Shown here piece by piece: positions 25,030 through 35,830 of a DNA stretch of 64,000 nucleotides (its first letter is position 1; each line of letters starts with the position of its first letter). The stretch comes from Lysinibacillus odysseyi (GTDB lineage: Bacteria > Bacillota > Bacilli > Bacillales_A > Planococcaceae), in the NCBI GenBank assembly GCA_014595895.1, contig JABUKB010000001.1, positions 1,922,001 through 1,986,000 on the forward strand, in the 5' to 3' direction. Position numbers and translations under genes: made by a program. Below the pieces are notes generated by a model. That model was not told the DNA's origin. It did not search any database and saw nothing but the letters and a program-made list of their open reading frames with translations.

Positions 25030-25968
25030 TTACGCTAATATATTCATGACACTGCGTACCGCTTCAGCCGATACATCAAGCGCTGCTTTTTCTTTTTCTG
25101 TAAGCTCTAGCTCAAAAATCTTCTCCACGCCATCGGCACCCAGTAAAGTTGGTACACCTAAATATAAATCACTGTAACCATACTCGCCCTCTAAATAGGC
25201 AATAGATGGCAGCACACGTTTTTGATCCTTTAAGATAGCCTCAGCCATTTCCACCATGGCTGCTGCAGGTGCATAGTAAGCAGAACCATTTCCTAATAGG
25301 TTTACAATTTCAGCACCGCCGTTACGTGTGCGCTGTACAATTTCCTCTAAACGTTCTGGTGCGATTAAACTTTCTAACGGTACCCCGCCAACAAATGCAT
25401 AGCGCGTCAATGGTACCATTGTATCGCCGTGTCCGCCTAACACAAGCGCCGTTACGTCTTTGACTGACATATTTAGCTCTTCCGCTACGAAAGCGCGGAA
25501 ACGGGCTGTATCGAGCACACCTGATTGACCAATGACACGGTTTTTAGGGAATCCGGTTGTCTTATAAACAGTATAAGTCATTGCATCTACCGGATTGGTT
25601 AAGACAATGATCGTGGCATTTGGCGAGTATTTAGCGATTTGCTCTGATACAGAAACCATTACCTTTTGATTGATTTGCACTAAATCATCACGGCTCATGC
25701 CAGGTTTGCGTGCCACACCTGCTGTAATCAATACGATATCTGAATCAGCTGTCTGTGCATAATCCGCTGTCCCTGTTACATACGAGTCGAAACCTTGAAC
25801 AGGAGCTGCTTCCCACATATCAAGCGCTTTCCCTTTTGTCGGATTTTCAGCATCTGGAATATCTACTAACACTACATCGCCCAGTTCTTTTTGTGCCGCT
25901 AAAAATGCCGCTGTTGCCCCTGTATAACCGCTGCCAATAACAGAGATTTTTTTTCGTTTTAAAGTCAT
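25030..25968 (-). CDS. mdh: Malate dehydrogenase (LDH-like)
   Basis: 312 residues; oxidises malate to oxaloacetate with NAD. The N-terminal Rossmann fold has [12 protein letters not shown], and catalytic residues lie in the [12 protein letters not shown] loop (Arg specific for malate), NPVDAMTY and [10 protein letters not shown] (active-site His). The start is the ATG of [12 protein letters not shown], 9 nt after GGAG; the frame runs 37 codons further upstream without signals. Third gene of the citZ-icd-mdh set, but an intrinsic terminator and a promoter of its own precede it. Confidence 0.95.
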   Translation of the reverse strand: MTLKRKKISVIGSGYTGATAAFLAAQKELGDVVLVDIPDAENPTKGKALDMWEAAPVQGFDSYVTGTADYAQTADSDIVLITAGVARKPGMSRDDLVQINQKVMVSVSEQIAKYSPNATIIVLTNPVDAMTYTVYKTTGFPKNRVIGQSGVLDTARFRAFVAEELNMSVKDVTALVLGGHGDTMVPLTRYAFVGGVPLESLIAPERLEEIVQRTRNGGAEIVNLLGNGSAYYAPAAAMVEMAEAILKDQKRVLPSIAYLEGEYGYSDLYLGVPTLLGADGVEKIFELELTEKEKAALDVSAEAVRSVMNILA

Positions 25969-26035
25969 GTACATACGCTCCTTTGATTTTGAGGATTTTA
26001 AAAGTACAGGATACTTTTTATTGTATACCCTCTTT

Positions 26036-26064
26036 ATTGTCGTACTTATCAAATCTATTGTCAA
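26036..26064 (-). promoter_or_regulatory. Candidate mdh promoter
   Basis: TTGACA (complement of 26059-26064), a 17-nt spacer and GACAAT (complement of 26036-26041). A second possible -10, TACAAT, lies downstream without a matched -35. Confidence 0.5.
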
Positions 26065-26136
26065 TAATCTCCAAAGCAAAGATACTTATTTTGAATCGGT
26101 CAACCCGCAATGAAAGAAAATACTATTTCGCCATGC

Positions 26137-26175
26137 AAAAAAGACAAATGCAACAAGTGCATTTGTCTTTTTTTT
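26137..26175 (-). terminator. Terminator between icd and mdh
   Basis: GACAAATGC and GCATTTGTC, flanked by A6 and T8, form a strong hairpin usable on either strand. It would limit read-through from icd to mdh. Confidence 0.85.
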
Positions 26176-26190
26176 GCTTATGCCAGGAAA

Positions 26191-27456
26191 TTAGAAGTTT
26201 TCGATTAATTTAGTAGCGAATTCAGAACATTTAACTTCTGTAGCGCCATCCATTAAACGTGCGAAGTCATAAGTTACATATTTAGAAGAGATTGTTTTCT
26301 CAACTGAATTTGTAATTAAGTCCGCAGCTTCTTGCCATCCTAAGTGCTCAAGCATTAATACGCCTGATAATAATACTGAAGATGGGTTTACTTTATCTTG
26401 ACCAGCGTATTTCGGAGCAGTACCATGAGTAGCTTCGAAGATCGCGTGACCAGTTACATAGTTGATGTTAGCTCCTGGAGCGATACCGATACCACCAACT
26501 TGTGCAGCTAATGCGTCAGAGATATAGTCACCATTTAAGTTCATTGTAGCTACTACATCGAACTCAGTTGGACGAGTTAAAATTTGTTGCAAGAAGATAT
26601 CAGCGATAGAATCTTTGATGATGATTTTGCCTTCTGCTTCAGCTTTAGCTTGTGCTTCGTTAGCAGCTGCTTCGCCTTGCTCAGCTTTGATTGCATCATA
26701 TTGATTCCAAGTGAATACTTTGTCAGCAAATTCTTTTTCTGCTAATTCATAACCCCATTTTTTGAATCCACCTTCAGTGAATTTCATGATGTTACCTTTG
26801 TGTACTAAAGTAACAGATGGACGGTTATGCTTAATTGCATACTCGATTGCAGAACGCACTAAACGTTCAGTACCTTCTTTAGATACAGGTTTTACACCGA
26901 TACCTGAAGTTTCTGGGAAACGGATATTTTTTGTGCCGAATTCTGTTTGTAAGAAATCGATTAATTTTTGAGCTTCTGGAGTACCAGCTTCGTATTCGAT
27001 ACCAGCATAGATATCTTCAGTGTTTTCACGGAAGATTACCATGTCTACATCTTCAGGACGTTTAACTGGAGAAGGAACACCATCAAAGTGACGTACAGGA
27101 CGTAAGCATACGTAAAGATCTAACTCTTGGCGTAATGCTACGTTTAGGGAACGGATACCGCCACCGATTGGAGTTGTTAAAGGACCTTTGATTGCGATTA
27201 AGTACTCATCGATTTTTTCTAAAGTTTCTTTTGGTAACCATTCACCTGTTTGGTTGAATGCTTTTTCACCAGCTAAAACTTCTAGCCATTCGATTTTCTT
27301 TTCGCCATTGTAAGCTTTTTCAACTGCTGCGTCGATCACGCGAGAAGCTGCAGCCCAAATGTCTGGACCAATACCGTCACCCTCGATGAAAGGGATCACA
27401 GGGTTGTTAGGTACGTTTAAAACGCCGTTTTCTACTACAATTTTACCGTTAGTCAT
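26191..27456 (-). CDS. icd: Isocitrate dehydrogenase (NADP)
   Basis: 421 residues; oxidative decarboxylation of isocitrate to 2-oxoglutarate. It has the bacterial NADP-type features: [32 protein letters not shown] (substrate Ser of the phosphorylation loop), [28 protein letters not shown] with the metal Asp, and [17 protein letters not shown] with the 2'-phosphate-binding region. It follows citZ by 103 nt, including a hairpin without a T tract, so probable co-transcription. Confidence 0.95.
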   Translation of the reverse strand: MTNGKIVVENGVLNVPNNPVIPFIEGDGIGPDIWAAASRVIDAAVEKAYNGEKKIEWLEVLAGEKAFNQTGEWLPKETLEKIDEYLIAIKGPLTTPIGGGIRSLNVALRQELDLYVCLRPVRHFDGVPSPVKRPEDVDMVIFRENTEDIYAGIEYEAGTPEAQKLIDFLQTEFGTKNIRFPETSGIGVKPVSKEGTERLVRSAIEYAIKHNRPSVTLVHKGNIMKFTEGGFKKWGYELAEKEFADKVFTWNQYDAIKAEQGEAAANEAQAKAEAEGKIIIKDSIADIFLQQILTRPTEFDVVATMNLNGDYISDALAAQVGGIGIAPGANINYVTGHAIFEATHGTAPKYAGQDKVNPSSVLLSGVLMLEHLGWQEAADLITNSVEKTISSKYVTYDFARLMDGATEVKCSEFATKLIENF

Positions 27457-27559
27457 GAATATTTGCCTCCTGTATTCGAAAATCTAGGACTGTGTACAAG
27501 ATACACACAGCCCCAGATAGTTTACCATAATTTTCACTAAAGCGCTCGCCGATTTAAAA

Positions 27560-28675
27560 TTAGCGCTCGTTTACTGGTACATAAGTTTGCATACCTGGTC
27601 CAACATACTCAGCACGTGGACGGATTAAGCGGTTGTTTGCATATTGCTCTAGGATATGAGCTACCCAACCTGAAGTACGAGATACTGCAAAGATTGGTGT
27701 GAATAAGTCATGTTCGATACCTAATGAATCATAAACTGATGCTGAGAAGAAGTCTACGTTTGCTGGTAGATTCTTTTGTTCTACGATCATATCATGGATT
27801 TTTACTGACATTTCGTATAGTTCTGGTTTACCAGTAAGTTTCGTTAACTTTTCAGACATTACACGTAAGTGCGGTGCACGTGGATCGCCTTTACGATATA
27901 CACGGTGACCGAAGCCCATGATTTTTTCTTTATTATCTAATTTGTTTTGTACCCAAGATTCTACGTTATCTAATGAACCGATTTCCGATAACATTTTCAT
28001 AACTTGCTCATTAGCACCACCGTGTAATGGACCTTTTAATGCCCCAATTGCAGCAGTTACACCAGAATATACATCTGATAATGTAGCTACACACACGCGA
28101 GCTGTAAATGTTGAAGCGTTTAATTCATGGTCAGCATGTAAAATCAATGCTTTGTCGAATGCTTCGATTGCGATTGCTTCTGGCTCTTCACCAGTTAGCA
28201 TATATAGGAAGTTTGCTGCATAACCAAGTTCTGGTTTTGGCGCAATAATTTCTTTACCTTGACGTACACGTGCAAAAGCAGTTACTACTGTACCGATTTT
28301 TGCTTGTAAACGAATCGCTTTACGGTAGTTAGCTTCTGGATCCATTACATCTGCTTCTTCATCAAATGCACCTAGCATTGATACAGCAGTACGTAATGCA
28401 GCCATTGGATGTACTGTGTTAAGTGGCATAGATTTAAATAAATCTACGATTGCCGTTGGGATTTCCATGTTATCAGCTAATTGTTGTTTTAATTCAGCAA
28501 GCTCGTCCGCCTTTGGTAAACGAGTATGCCATAATAGATAAATAACTTCTTCGAATGTAGCATTGTTTGTTAAATCATCGATATCATAACCTACATATGT
28601 AAGTGTGTCATCGATAATTGAACTAATTTTTGACTCTGCTGCTACGATGCCTTCTAAACCTTTAGTTGTTGACAT
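27560..28675 (-). CDS. citZ: Citrate synthase
   Basis: 371 residues, type II-like citrate synthase condensing oxaloacetate and acetyl-CoA. Catalytic residues are in LKGPLHGGANEQV (His near 220), GFGHRVYRKGDPRA (His near 259) and ANVDFFSASVYDSLG (Asp near 310). GAGGGAG precedes the ATG. First gene of the TCA block; the promoter and a cre-like site lie upstream. Confidence 0.95.
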   Translation of the reverse strand: MSTTKGLEGIVAAESKISSIIDDTLTYVGYDIDDLTNNATFEEVIYLLWHTRLPKADELAELKQQLADNMEIPTAIVDLFKSMPLNTVHPMAALRTAVSMLGAFDEEADVMDPEANYRKAIRLQAKIGTVVTAFARVRQGKEIIAPKPELGYAANFLYMLTGEEPEAIAIEAFDKALILHADHELNASTFTARVCVATLSDVYSGVTAAIGALKGPLHGGANEQVMKMLSEIGSLDNVESWVQNKLDNKEKIMGFGHRVYRKGDPRAPHLRVMSEKLTKLTGKPELYEMSVKIHDMIVEQKNLPANVDFFSASVYDSLGIEHDLFTPIFAVSRTSGWVAHILEQYANNRLIRPRAEYVGPGMQTYVPVNER

Positions 28676-28769
28676 AGTAAAATCGCTCCCTCATGATTTA
28701 AATTTCTATTAAGTGCTCACTTTTACACAAGTAAAAAGCGACACCTTGTTCTGCTCAATGAACCTATAA

Positions 28770-28783
28770 GTAAATCGCTTACA
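28770..28783 (-). promoter_or_regulatory. cre-like CcpA site at the citZ transcription start
   Basis: TGTAAGCGATTTAC on the minus strand agrees with the cre consensus TGWAANCGNTNWCA at 12 of 14 positions. It sits at about +1 to +14. Catabolite repression of citZ by CcpA is known in B. subtilis; use of this site here is inferred. Confidence 0.5.
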
Positions 28784-28789
28784 TAAATC

Positions 28790-28818
28790 ATTATAATCAA
28801 TTTTGACTTCTTTGTGAA
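28790..28818 (-). promoter_or_regulatory. Promoter of citZ
   Basis: TTCACA (complement of 28813-28818), a 17-nt spacer and a perfect TATAAT (complement of 28790-28795). Confidence 0.75.
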
Positions 28819-28934
28819 TGAAATTTGTATAATTTAAGGAAATTGCGTACAAATAATAGAATTTATGTTTAATAGAGAAAAAAATGTTTTTAGCGAGATA
28901 TACAATACATATTTTAGAGGGGATTGGTTCCTTA

Positions 28935-29888
28935 ATGCTTATTTTTCCATTTATGACAATTAAAAGAACTCGTTTATTCTTCCTATTTTTGTTCTATGGC
29001 TTACTTGTTTTTCTTATTCCCCCTATATCTTTAGCCCTGTTTTTATCTACTATATTTTCTCCGATTCTGCATCGTATTCATACTACCTTTAGGGTACCAT
29101 ATGCATTTGTTGTTTTCAGCTGTTCATTCTTATTTTTTTATGCAGGTTATATGGCGGTGCATTGGATTATAGATAGCTTTTTAGTTTTATTTTCCCAACT
29201 CCAGTCTTATTTTGCATTAGATATTTTCCAATCTCCATTATTATCTGAATTTTCCTCCATTTCTTTATCTTGGATTGAGCAGATTTCTGCCTTCGTTGTC
29301 ACAACGGTAAAAAATATATTCCAGTATTTATTAGAAGTCATTATTTTTCTTATTGCTTTTTATTTTTCACTATTCGAAAGCAAGCGGGATCGCTATTGGT
29401 TTTTTGTATATGTACCTGCATTTGTCCGTGAACCTTGGAAACGATATTATGCGCGTGCCATGGCATTATTCACAACTTTTTTATGGGTTGAGCTGCGTCT
29501 CATGTTATTGACTTTTTGTATGCTGGGATTAGGGTTTTATGTACTAGATTTCACTTTCCCTTGGCAGAAAGCATTATTTATCGCTATTGCTGATTGCTTG
29601 CCTTTTTTAGGAATTGGTCTCGTGCTTCTTCCATTAGCGCTCTATTTTTATATCACAGATAGTATTTTTTTATGTGTAGCAATCCTTTTGCTTTATTTAC
29701 TCACTCAAATAACAAGGCAGCTAACCGAGTCTTATTTATGGGCATCCACATTTCATATGCGGACAATCCATACATTTATCATCAGCGCTGCCTCTGTCTA
29801 CGTATTTGGTTTTTATGGTCTTTTACTCAGCCCATTTTTATTATTAATAGCAGTCAAAATCCGCCAGCATCCTATCTTTGGACAATAA
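28935..29888 (+). CDS. ytvI: AI-2E family (UPF0118) membrane protein YtvI-like
   Basis: A polytopic membrane protein (about 317 aa) of the AI-2E/PerM family with roughly seven helices; it is Phe- and Leu-rich with typical segments LTFCMLGLGFYVL, IADCLPFLGIGLVLLPLAL and the C-terminal ITRQLTESYLW. Members are putative exporters or ion transporters; the substrate is unknown. B. subtilis ytvI lies next to citZ, as here. The start is uncertain: ATG 28935 follows AGGGG by 11 nt, and ATG 28884 is possible without a ribosome binding site. Its end overlaps the end of convergent fxsA by 17 nt. Confidence 0.75.
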   Translation: MLIFPFMTIKRTRLFFLFLFYGLLVFLIPPISLALFLSTIFSPILHRIHTTFRVPYAFVVFSCSFLFFYAGYMAVHWIIDSFLVLFSQLQSYFALDIFQSPLLSEFSSISLSWIEQISAFVVTTVKNIFQYLLEVIIFLIAFYFSLFESKRDRYWFFVYVPAFVREPWKRYYARAMALFTTFLWVELRLMLLTFCMLGLGFYVLDFTFPWQKALFIAIADCLPFLGIGLVLLPLALYFYITDSIFLCVAILLLYLLTQITRQLTESYLWASTFHMRTIHTFIISAASVYVFGFYGLLLSPFLLLIAVKIRQHPIFGQ

Positions 29889-30258
29889 CTGTTTGACTAT
29901 GTTTCGTTTTCTTTCTCAACCAATGGAAAATAGCCGGCTTAAATACTCCGCGAGCTGGTGTTAGCATTATAATTCCCACTATATCTGTCACGAAGCCTGG
30001 AAAGATTAAGAATACAGCGCCTAAAAATATGAGCAAGCCATCAATCATCGCAAACCCAGGCGGCTGCCCATTTGCCATAGCCATTTTTATTTCCTGCAGT
30101 GCTTTTGTGCCTTGCCTTTTCAACAAGTATGCCCCCGCTATACTTGTACATATAATCAGCAGTAGGGTTGGCAAGATACCAATCCAGTTACCTACCACAA
30201 TAAATCCGGTAATTTCTACAAACATAAACGCGATTATCGCCAGTAAAATTTTTTTCAC
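29872..30258 (-). CDS. fxsA: FxsA family membrane protein
   Basis: 128 residues with FxsA architecture: helices at about 2-20, 22-43 and 67-92 (GLLIFLGAVFLIFPGFVTDIVG) and a basic tail. FxsA of E. coli relieves exclusion of phage T7 by F plasmids; the native role is unknown. The B. subtilis counterpart (ytzA) also sits between pyk and ytvI. A GTG start giving MKKILLAI is chosen, 8 nt after AGAGG; the GTG three codons earlier lies on the ribosome binding site. Confidence 0.75.
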   Translation of the reverse strand: MKKILLAIIAFMFVEITGFIVVGNWIGILPTLLLIICTSIAGAYLLKRQGTKALQEIKMAMANGQPPGFAMIDGLLIFLGAVFLIFPGFVTDIVGIIMLTPARGVFKPAIFHWLRKKTKHSQTVIVQR

Positions 30259-30311
30259 TCTTGTCACCTCTCCTTCTATATACGAATCAATCTAGAAAAA
30301 GTTTCATTCAT

Positions 30312-30347
30312 AAAAAAAGGGCTAGATCCATCGATCTAACCCTTTTT
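30312..30347 (-). terminator. Terminator of pfkA-pyk
   Basis: AAAAAGGGTTAGATC pairs with GATCTAGCCCTTTTT (one wobble), ending in a T run on both strands. Confidence 0.85.
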
Positions 30348-30351
30348 ATGC

Positions 30352-32112
30352 TTATAGGACGCTGGCATGACCTTTGTAAATCACGCCTGTTTCCGCATCA
30401 ATTGTAATCTCTTGCCCATGACGGATTAAAGTAGTGGCTTCTTTTACTCCTACAATAACCGGAATGCCTAAGCTTAAGCCTACTACAGCTGCATGGCTCG
30501 TTAAGCCGCCTTCTTCCGTGATGATACCCACACAATTTTCAATAGCTGGCATCATTTCGCGATCTGTGCCGACTGTTACTAAAATGCAACCATCTGTTTC
30601 GTAAGCAAGTGCTTCTCCGGCATTTTTCACCACGACTGCTTTTCCTACTAATGAGGCTTTACCAATTCCTTGGCCACGTGCAAGTAAATCGCCAATTACG
30701 TGGACCTTCATTAAATTCGTCGTACCTGCTTCTCCAACCGGTACACCGGCTGTAATCACCACTACATCTCCGTGATTTACATGACCGTGCTTTAATGATT
30801 CATCTACTGCTAGCTCTAAAATTTCATCGGTTGTCGTCACGCGAGCGGTTACTACAGGCTGGACACCCCATACAAGTGTCAGCATTTGTGCTGTATTCGC
30901 TGAACCCGTAACAGCTACAATCGGTACACCCGGGCGATATTTGGCGATCATGCGGGCTGTGTTACCACTTTCCGTCGGTGCCAATACGGCTTTTACATTT
31001 AAATTAATCGACGTATAAGCAACTGCTTGAGAGATGGCTTCTGTCATCGTTGCTTCTTTTTCACGACTGCGCTCACTTACAATCGCTCGGTAATTGAGGG
31101 ACTGCTCTGTGTGCGCAGCAATTTTGTTCATTGTCTGTACAGATTCTACCGGATAAAGACCCGCCGCTGTTTCACCTGAGAGCATAATAGCGTCTGTACC
31201 ATCGATAATGGCGTTCGCTACGTCTGAAGCTTCCGCACGTGTTGGACGTGGGTTGCGTTGCATCGAATCTAACATTTGCGTTGCCGTTATAACCGGCTTT
31301 CCTACTTGGTTACATTTTTTAATAAGTGATTTTTGTACAAGCGGCACTTCTTCTGCTGGGATTTCTACACCTAAATCTCCACGTGCCACCATTAAACCAT
31401 CTGACACTTCGATAATAGCATCGATATTGTCTACGCCTTCTTGGTTTTCAATTTTTGGGATGATTTGAATGTGAGAGCCATTATTTTGCTCTAATAATTC
31501 ACGAATTTCCAACACATCTTTTGCAGTTCTCACAAAGGAAGCCGCTATAAAGTCGATTCCCTGCTCAATTCCAAATAAAATATCTTGCGCATCTTTTTCC
31601 GTAATACCTGGCAATTTCACTGATACGCCTGGAACATTGACACCTTTTTTATTTTTCAATACGCCGGCGTTTTCTACCATTGTATGAATAAGCCCTTTTT
31701 CTACGTCCTTTGCTAATACACGCAATTCAATTAAGCCATCATCTAACAAAATAATGTTATTTTGATCGACGTCTTCAATTAATCGGTCATATGTTACTGA
31801 AAATACATTTTCGTTACCTACTACCTCTGTCATTGAGATATCAATTACTTGACCTGTTGCTAAATGTACTTCGCCATTTTCCATTGTATGTGTACGGATT
31901 TCCGGTCCTTTTGTATCCAGTAATATCCCCACCGGTTTTCCTACCTTTTCTGCTACATCACGAATCGTAGCAATACGGACTGCGTGTTCTTCATGGGTAC
32001 CATGCGAAAAGTTTAAACGCGCTACGTTCATGCCTGCTATGATTAATCGTTCTAATAGTTCTGGTGTTTCACTTGCTGGTCCAATCGTACATACAATTTT
32101 TGTTTTTCTCAT
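30352..32112 (-). CDS. pyk: Pyruvate kinase with C-terminal PEP-utiliser domain
   Basis: 586 residues. The standard kinase core has [36 protein letters not shown] (catalytic Lys), [12 protein letters not shown] and [19 protein letters not shown], followed by the allosteric C domain. The extra domain at about 475-586 contains [13 protein letters not shown], resembling the phosphohistidine domain of PEP-utilising enzymes; this extension is normal for Bacillus pyruvate kinases. It follows pfkA by 23 nt in an operon. Confidence 0.96.
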   Translation of the reverse strand: MRKTKIVCTIGPASETPELLERLIIAGMNVARLNFSHGTHEEHAVRIATIRDVAEKVGKPVGILLDTKGPEIRTHTMENGEVHLATGQVIDISMTEVVGNENVFSVTYDRLIEDVDQNNIILLDDGLIELRVLAKDVEKGLIHTMVENAGVLKNKKGVNVPGVSVKLPGITEKDAQDILFGIEQGIDFIAASFVRTAKDVLEIRELLEQNNGSHIQIIPKIENQEGVDNIDAIIEVSDGLMVARGDLGVEIPAEEVPLVQKSLIKKCNQVGKPVITATQMLDSMQRNPRPTRAEASDVANAIIDGTDAIMLSGETAAGLYPVESVQTMNKIAAHTEQSLNYRAIVSERSREKEATMTEAISQAVAYTSINLNVKAVLAPTESGNTARMIAKYRPGVPIVAVTGSANTAQMLTLVWGVQPVVTARVTTTDEILELAVDESLKHGHVNHGDVVVITAGVPVGEAGTTNLMKVHVIGDLLARGQGIGKASLVGKAVVVKNAGEALAYETDGCILVTVGTDREMMPAIENCVGIITEEGGLTSHAAVVGLSLGIPVIVGVKEATTLIRHGQEITIDAETGVIYKGHASVL

Positions 32113-32135
32113 AGTTATATTCTCTCCGTTTTCGT

Positions 32136-33152
<1,017 letters not shown>

Positions 33153-33204
33153 TGTATGTAAGCTTTCAAGCACTCTTTTACAAAGAAATTAGAAAAGATG
33201 GAAA

Positions 33205-33252
33205 TTCAAAAGAGAGGTTTGACCAAATATTACATTCGATCACCCTCTCTTC
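33205..33252 (-). terminator. Terminator of accDA
   Basis: AAGAGAGGGTGATC pairs imperfectly with TGGTCAAACCTCTCT across an 11-nt loop, then TTTGAATTT follows on the minus strand. Confidence 0.65.
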
Positions 33253-33260
33253 TTTTAGTT

Positions 33261-34214
33261 TTATTCTTCAAACTGTCCTATTGCTTTATATTTTTCATAA
33301 CGATTTGTTAATAAAATATCTAAGCCTATGTTTTGCAGTTCACCTAGCGTATTTTTTAAGCTTTCCGCTAAAATGGATGCTTGTTGCTGAATATCCTTAT
33401 GGGCACCGCCGCCTATTTCAGATACAATCCCATCAATGATTCCTAACTCACGCAAATCCAGTGCCGTGATCTTCATTGCTTCTGCTGCCTGCTTCGCTAA
33501 TGAGGCATCCTTCCATAGAATAGATGCCGCCCCCTCTGGTGAAATAACAGAGTACGTTGCGTTTTCAAGCATTAAAATTCGATCGGCTACACCAAGGGCT
33601 AAGGCGCCACCACTTCCGCCTTCGCCGATTACAACACTGATGACCGGTACTCTTAAGCCCGCCATTTCAAACAAATTGCGTGCAATCGCTTCACTTTGTC
33701 CGCGTTCTTCAGCGGCTTTACCTGGATAAGCACCTTTCGTATCGATAAAGCAAATAATCGGACGGTTAAATTTTTCCGCTTGCTTCATCAAGCGGAGTGC
33801 CTTACGGTAGCCTTCAGGGTGAGGCATACCAAAATTGCGTCGGATATTTTCTTTTGTTGATTTACCGCGCTGATGACCGATAATTGTTATAGGCTGTCCG
33901 TTAAATGAGGCAATTCCCCCAACGATTGCCGCATCATCACCATATAGGCGGTCTCCGTGAAGCTCAATGAAATCTTCAAAAATGTGCTCAATATATTCTA
34001 GTGTCGTAGGACGTTCTGGATGGCGTGCCACTTGTACGCGATCCCAAGGCTCCATATTACTATATAAATTTTCTTCTAATTGCAATAATCGTGCCTCTAG
34101 CTTTTCAATTTCACCATCCATATTGACATCTGCTACTTCAGCAATTTGCTTTAGCTCTTCAATTTTTTGTCGCAATTTTACGACCGGCTCTTCAAAGGCC
34201 ATCACTTTAGACAT
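33261..34214 (-). CDS. accA: Acetyl-CoA carboxylase carboxyltransferase subunit alpha
   Basis: 317 residues. With AccD it forms the carboxyltransferase that moves CO2 from carboxybiotin to acetyl-CoA, making malonyl-CoA for fatty acids. It has [28 protein letters not shown], the GHQRGKST pattern, [18 protein letters not shown] and [18 protein letters not shown]. It overlaps accD by 8 nt, and GGAGG lies within the accD end. Confidence 0.96.
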   Translation of the reverse strand: MSKVMAFEEPVVKLRQKIEELKQIAEVADVNMDGEIEKLEARLLQLEENLYSNMEPWDRVQVARHPERPTTLEYIEHIFEDFIELHGDRLYGDDAAIVGGIASFNGQPITIIGHQRGKSTKENIRRNFGMPHPEGYRKALRLMKQAEKFNRPIICFIDTKGAYPGKAAEERGQSEAIARNLFEMAGLRVPVISVVIGEGGSGGALALGVADRILMLENATYSVISPEGAASILWKDASLAKQAAEAMKITALDLRELGIIDGIVSEIGGGAHKDIQQQASILAESLKNTLGELQNIGLDILLTNRYEKYKAIGQFEE

Positions 34215-35055
34215 TTAGGAAACCTCCCTCTGTGTGCAATTTTACGATTGTCGCTACTTTATCACGCATTTCATGGCGATGGAAAATCGCATCTAATTGA
34301 CCGTGTTCTAATAAAAACTCCGCTGTTTGGAAATCATCAGGCAATTTTTCTCGCACTGTTTGCTCGATGACACGGCGTCCTGCAAATCCAATCAGCGCTT
34401 GGGGTTCAGCGATATTGTAATCGCCAATCGACGCAAAGCTTGCTGATACTCCGCCGGTTGTCGGATGCGTTAAAATTGAAATATATAGTAATCCTGCCTC
34501 ACTATGACGTTTTAGAGCAATGCTTGTTTTCGCCATCTGCATAAGGGATAATACCCCTTCCTGCATGCGGGCACCGCCGCTTGCTGTGAAAATAATGAAC
34601 GGCACTCCTTCGATTGTTGCTCGTTCAATAGCACGTGTAATTTTTTCTCCTACGACAGAACCCATAGATCCCATACGGAAATGAGAGTCCATAATCGCCA
34701 CAACAACAGGTTGTCCTTTTAATAAACCTCGACCTGTCAACACGGCTTCATTTAGTCCTGTTTTCTGCTTATCTACTTCTACCTTTTCTACATAAGACGG
34801 AAAACCTAATGGGTTTGTCGTTTTTAAATGATTATCAAAACTTTCGAATGTCCCCTCATCTAGGAAAATATCAACACGTTCATATGCCGTCATTTTTAAA
34901 TGATGCTGACAGTGCGGACATACTTTTGCATTTTGCTCAACTTCTTTTGCCACATAGATTTTGCGGCAGCCCGGACATTTTAGCATCATTCCTGCCGGAA
35001 AAGATTTTTCTTCCTTTGCACCAGTTCTTTTTGAAAATAAATCGCGTATTGCCAT
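34207..35055 (-). CDS. accD: Acetyl-CoA carboxylase carboxyltransferase subunit beta
   Basis: 282 residues with the N-terminal C4 zinc finger (CPGCRKIYV ... CPHC, near 28-50) and the crotonase-like core [22 protein letters not shown]. Start 35055 is preceded by AAAGGAGG. It follows the FadR-type regulator gene by 13 nt, so the three genes form one unit and the regulator may sense the fatty-acid or central-carbon state. Confidence 0.96.
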   Translation of the reverse strand: MAIRDLFSKRTGAKEEKSFPAGMMLKCPGCRKIYVAKEVEQNAKVCPHCQHHLKMTAYERVDIFLDEGTFESFDNHLKTTNPLGFPSYVEKVEVDKQKTGLNEAVLTGRGLLKGQPVVVAIMDSHFRMGSMGSVVGEKITRAIERATIEGVPFIIFTASGGARMQEGVLSLMQMAKTSIALKRHSEAGLLYISILTHPTTGGVSASFASIGDYNIAEPQALIGFAGRRVIEQTVREKLPDDFQTAEFLLEHGQLDAIFHRHEMRDKVATIVKLHTEGGFLNV

Positions 35056-35068
35056 ACATTTTCCTCCT

Positions 35069-35674
35069 TTAAATCATAGTCATCCATTCATGAAATGCTT
35101 CTATCGCTTCAATTTCATATCCAAGCTGTATAGATTTTAATAACATCAGCACCGGCTGTTTTTCTGCAGGCGCTATGTTTTCTTTATATGTCGGTGCACT
35201 ATATGCCATGAGTTGCAACCAAATTTTTAAACTAAGACGGTTGCCAGAAGCGATGATGCATTCTCGTAAGAGTGTTTCGCGTGTTAGCTCCTCTTCTAGC
35301 TCTACTTGTGTAAATAAACTGTCCCATATTGGCAGTGCCCTTAGAGAAGATTGCTGACAAATAAAGCGAATCGCCTCGCGTTCATGTATCTCGCGCGTGG
35401 CATGTACATCTTCCACTGTTTTTTCCTGTTGCAAAATAAACGATGATAGAATTTCAATTAATCGGTGGTCACCCACATTCTTTAAAAATGTGCCGCCTCC
35501 GTGTTTGGACTCAATAATGCCCAACAGTTCTAAACTGCGCAATGCTTCACGTACGGAAGATCGTGACGTGTTTAACCGTTCACATAGTACACGCTCTGAC
35601 GGTAATTTTTGGCCTGGTTGAATTTGCTCTTCAGCAATTAACTTTTTAAGTTGCTTGACGATTTGTAAAAACAT
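35069..35674 (-). CDS. GntR/FadR-type transcriptional regulator of accDA
   Basis: 201 residues. The N-terminal winged helix (about 1-65) has the GntR signature [20 protein letters not shown], then [23 protein letters not shown]. The C-terminal domain (about 75-201) is a shortened FCD-like helical bundle with [14 protein letters not shown]; its usual metal-binding His residues are not obvious. ATG follows CAGGGA by 6 nt. Directly upstream lies a perfect palindrome TGGTCAGACCA, expected of this family, between promoter and gene. I infer autoregulation and control of accDA; the effector is unknown. Confidence 0.8.
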   Translation of the reverse strand: MFLQIVKQLKKLIAEEQIQPGQKLPSERVLCERLNTSRSSVREALRSLELLGIIESKHGGGTFLKNVGDHRLIEILSSFILQQEKTVEDVHATREIHEREAIRFICQQSSLRALPIWDSLFTQVELEEELTRETLLRECIIASGNRLSLKIWLQLMAYSAPTYKENIAPAEKQPVLMLLKSIQLGYEIEAIEAFHEWMTMI

Positions 35675-35727
35675 TTTTTTCCCTGTTTTTTGTTCTATGA
35701 CATTTCACCTCAACTATTTACCAAAAG

Positions 35728-35738
35728 TGGTCAGACCA
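35728..35738. promoter_or_regulatory. Palindromic operator for the FadR-type regulator
   Basis: TGGTC-A-GACCA is a perfect 11-bp palindrome at about +7 to +17 of the operon promoter. FadR-subfamily GntR regulators bind TGGTNNNACCA-like sites. Binding by the adjacent gene product is inferred. Confidence 0.6.
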
Positions 35739-35751
35739 TTTTTTCTGAATA

Positions 35752-35780
35752 AGCATACAAAAAATTGATGATTTTGTAAA
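35752..35780 (-). promoter_or_regulatory. Promoter of the regulator-accD-accA operon
   Basis: TTTACA (complement of 35775-35780), a 17-nt spacer and TATGCT (complement of 35752-35757). Confidence 0.6.
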
Positions 35781-35781
35781 G

Positions 35782-35830
35782 AAAAAAAGCATGTAGCTCT
35801 CGAAAAATTTTGTTTTTGCTACATGCTTTT
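35782..35830 (-). terminator. Terminator of dnaE
   Basis: GCATGTAGC and GCTACATGC form the stem around a 20-nt loop, flanked by A and T runs on both strands. It directly follows the dnaE stop. Confidence 0.8.
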
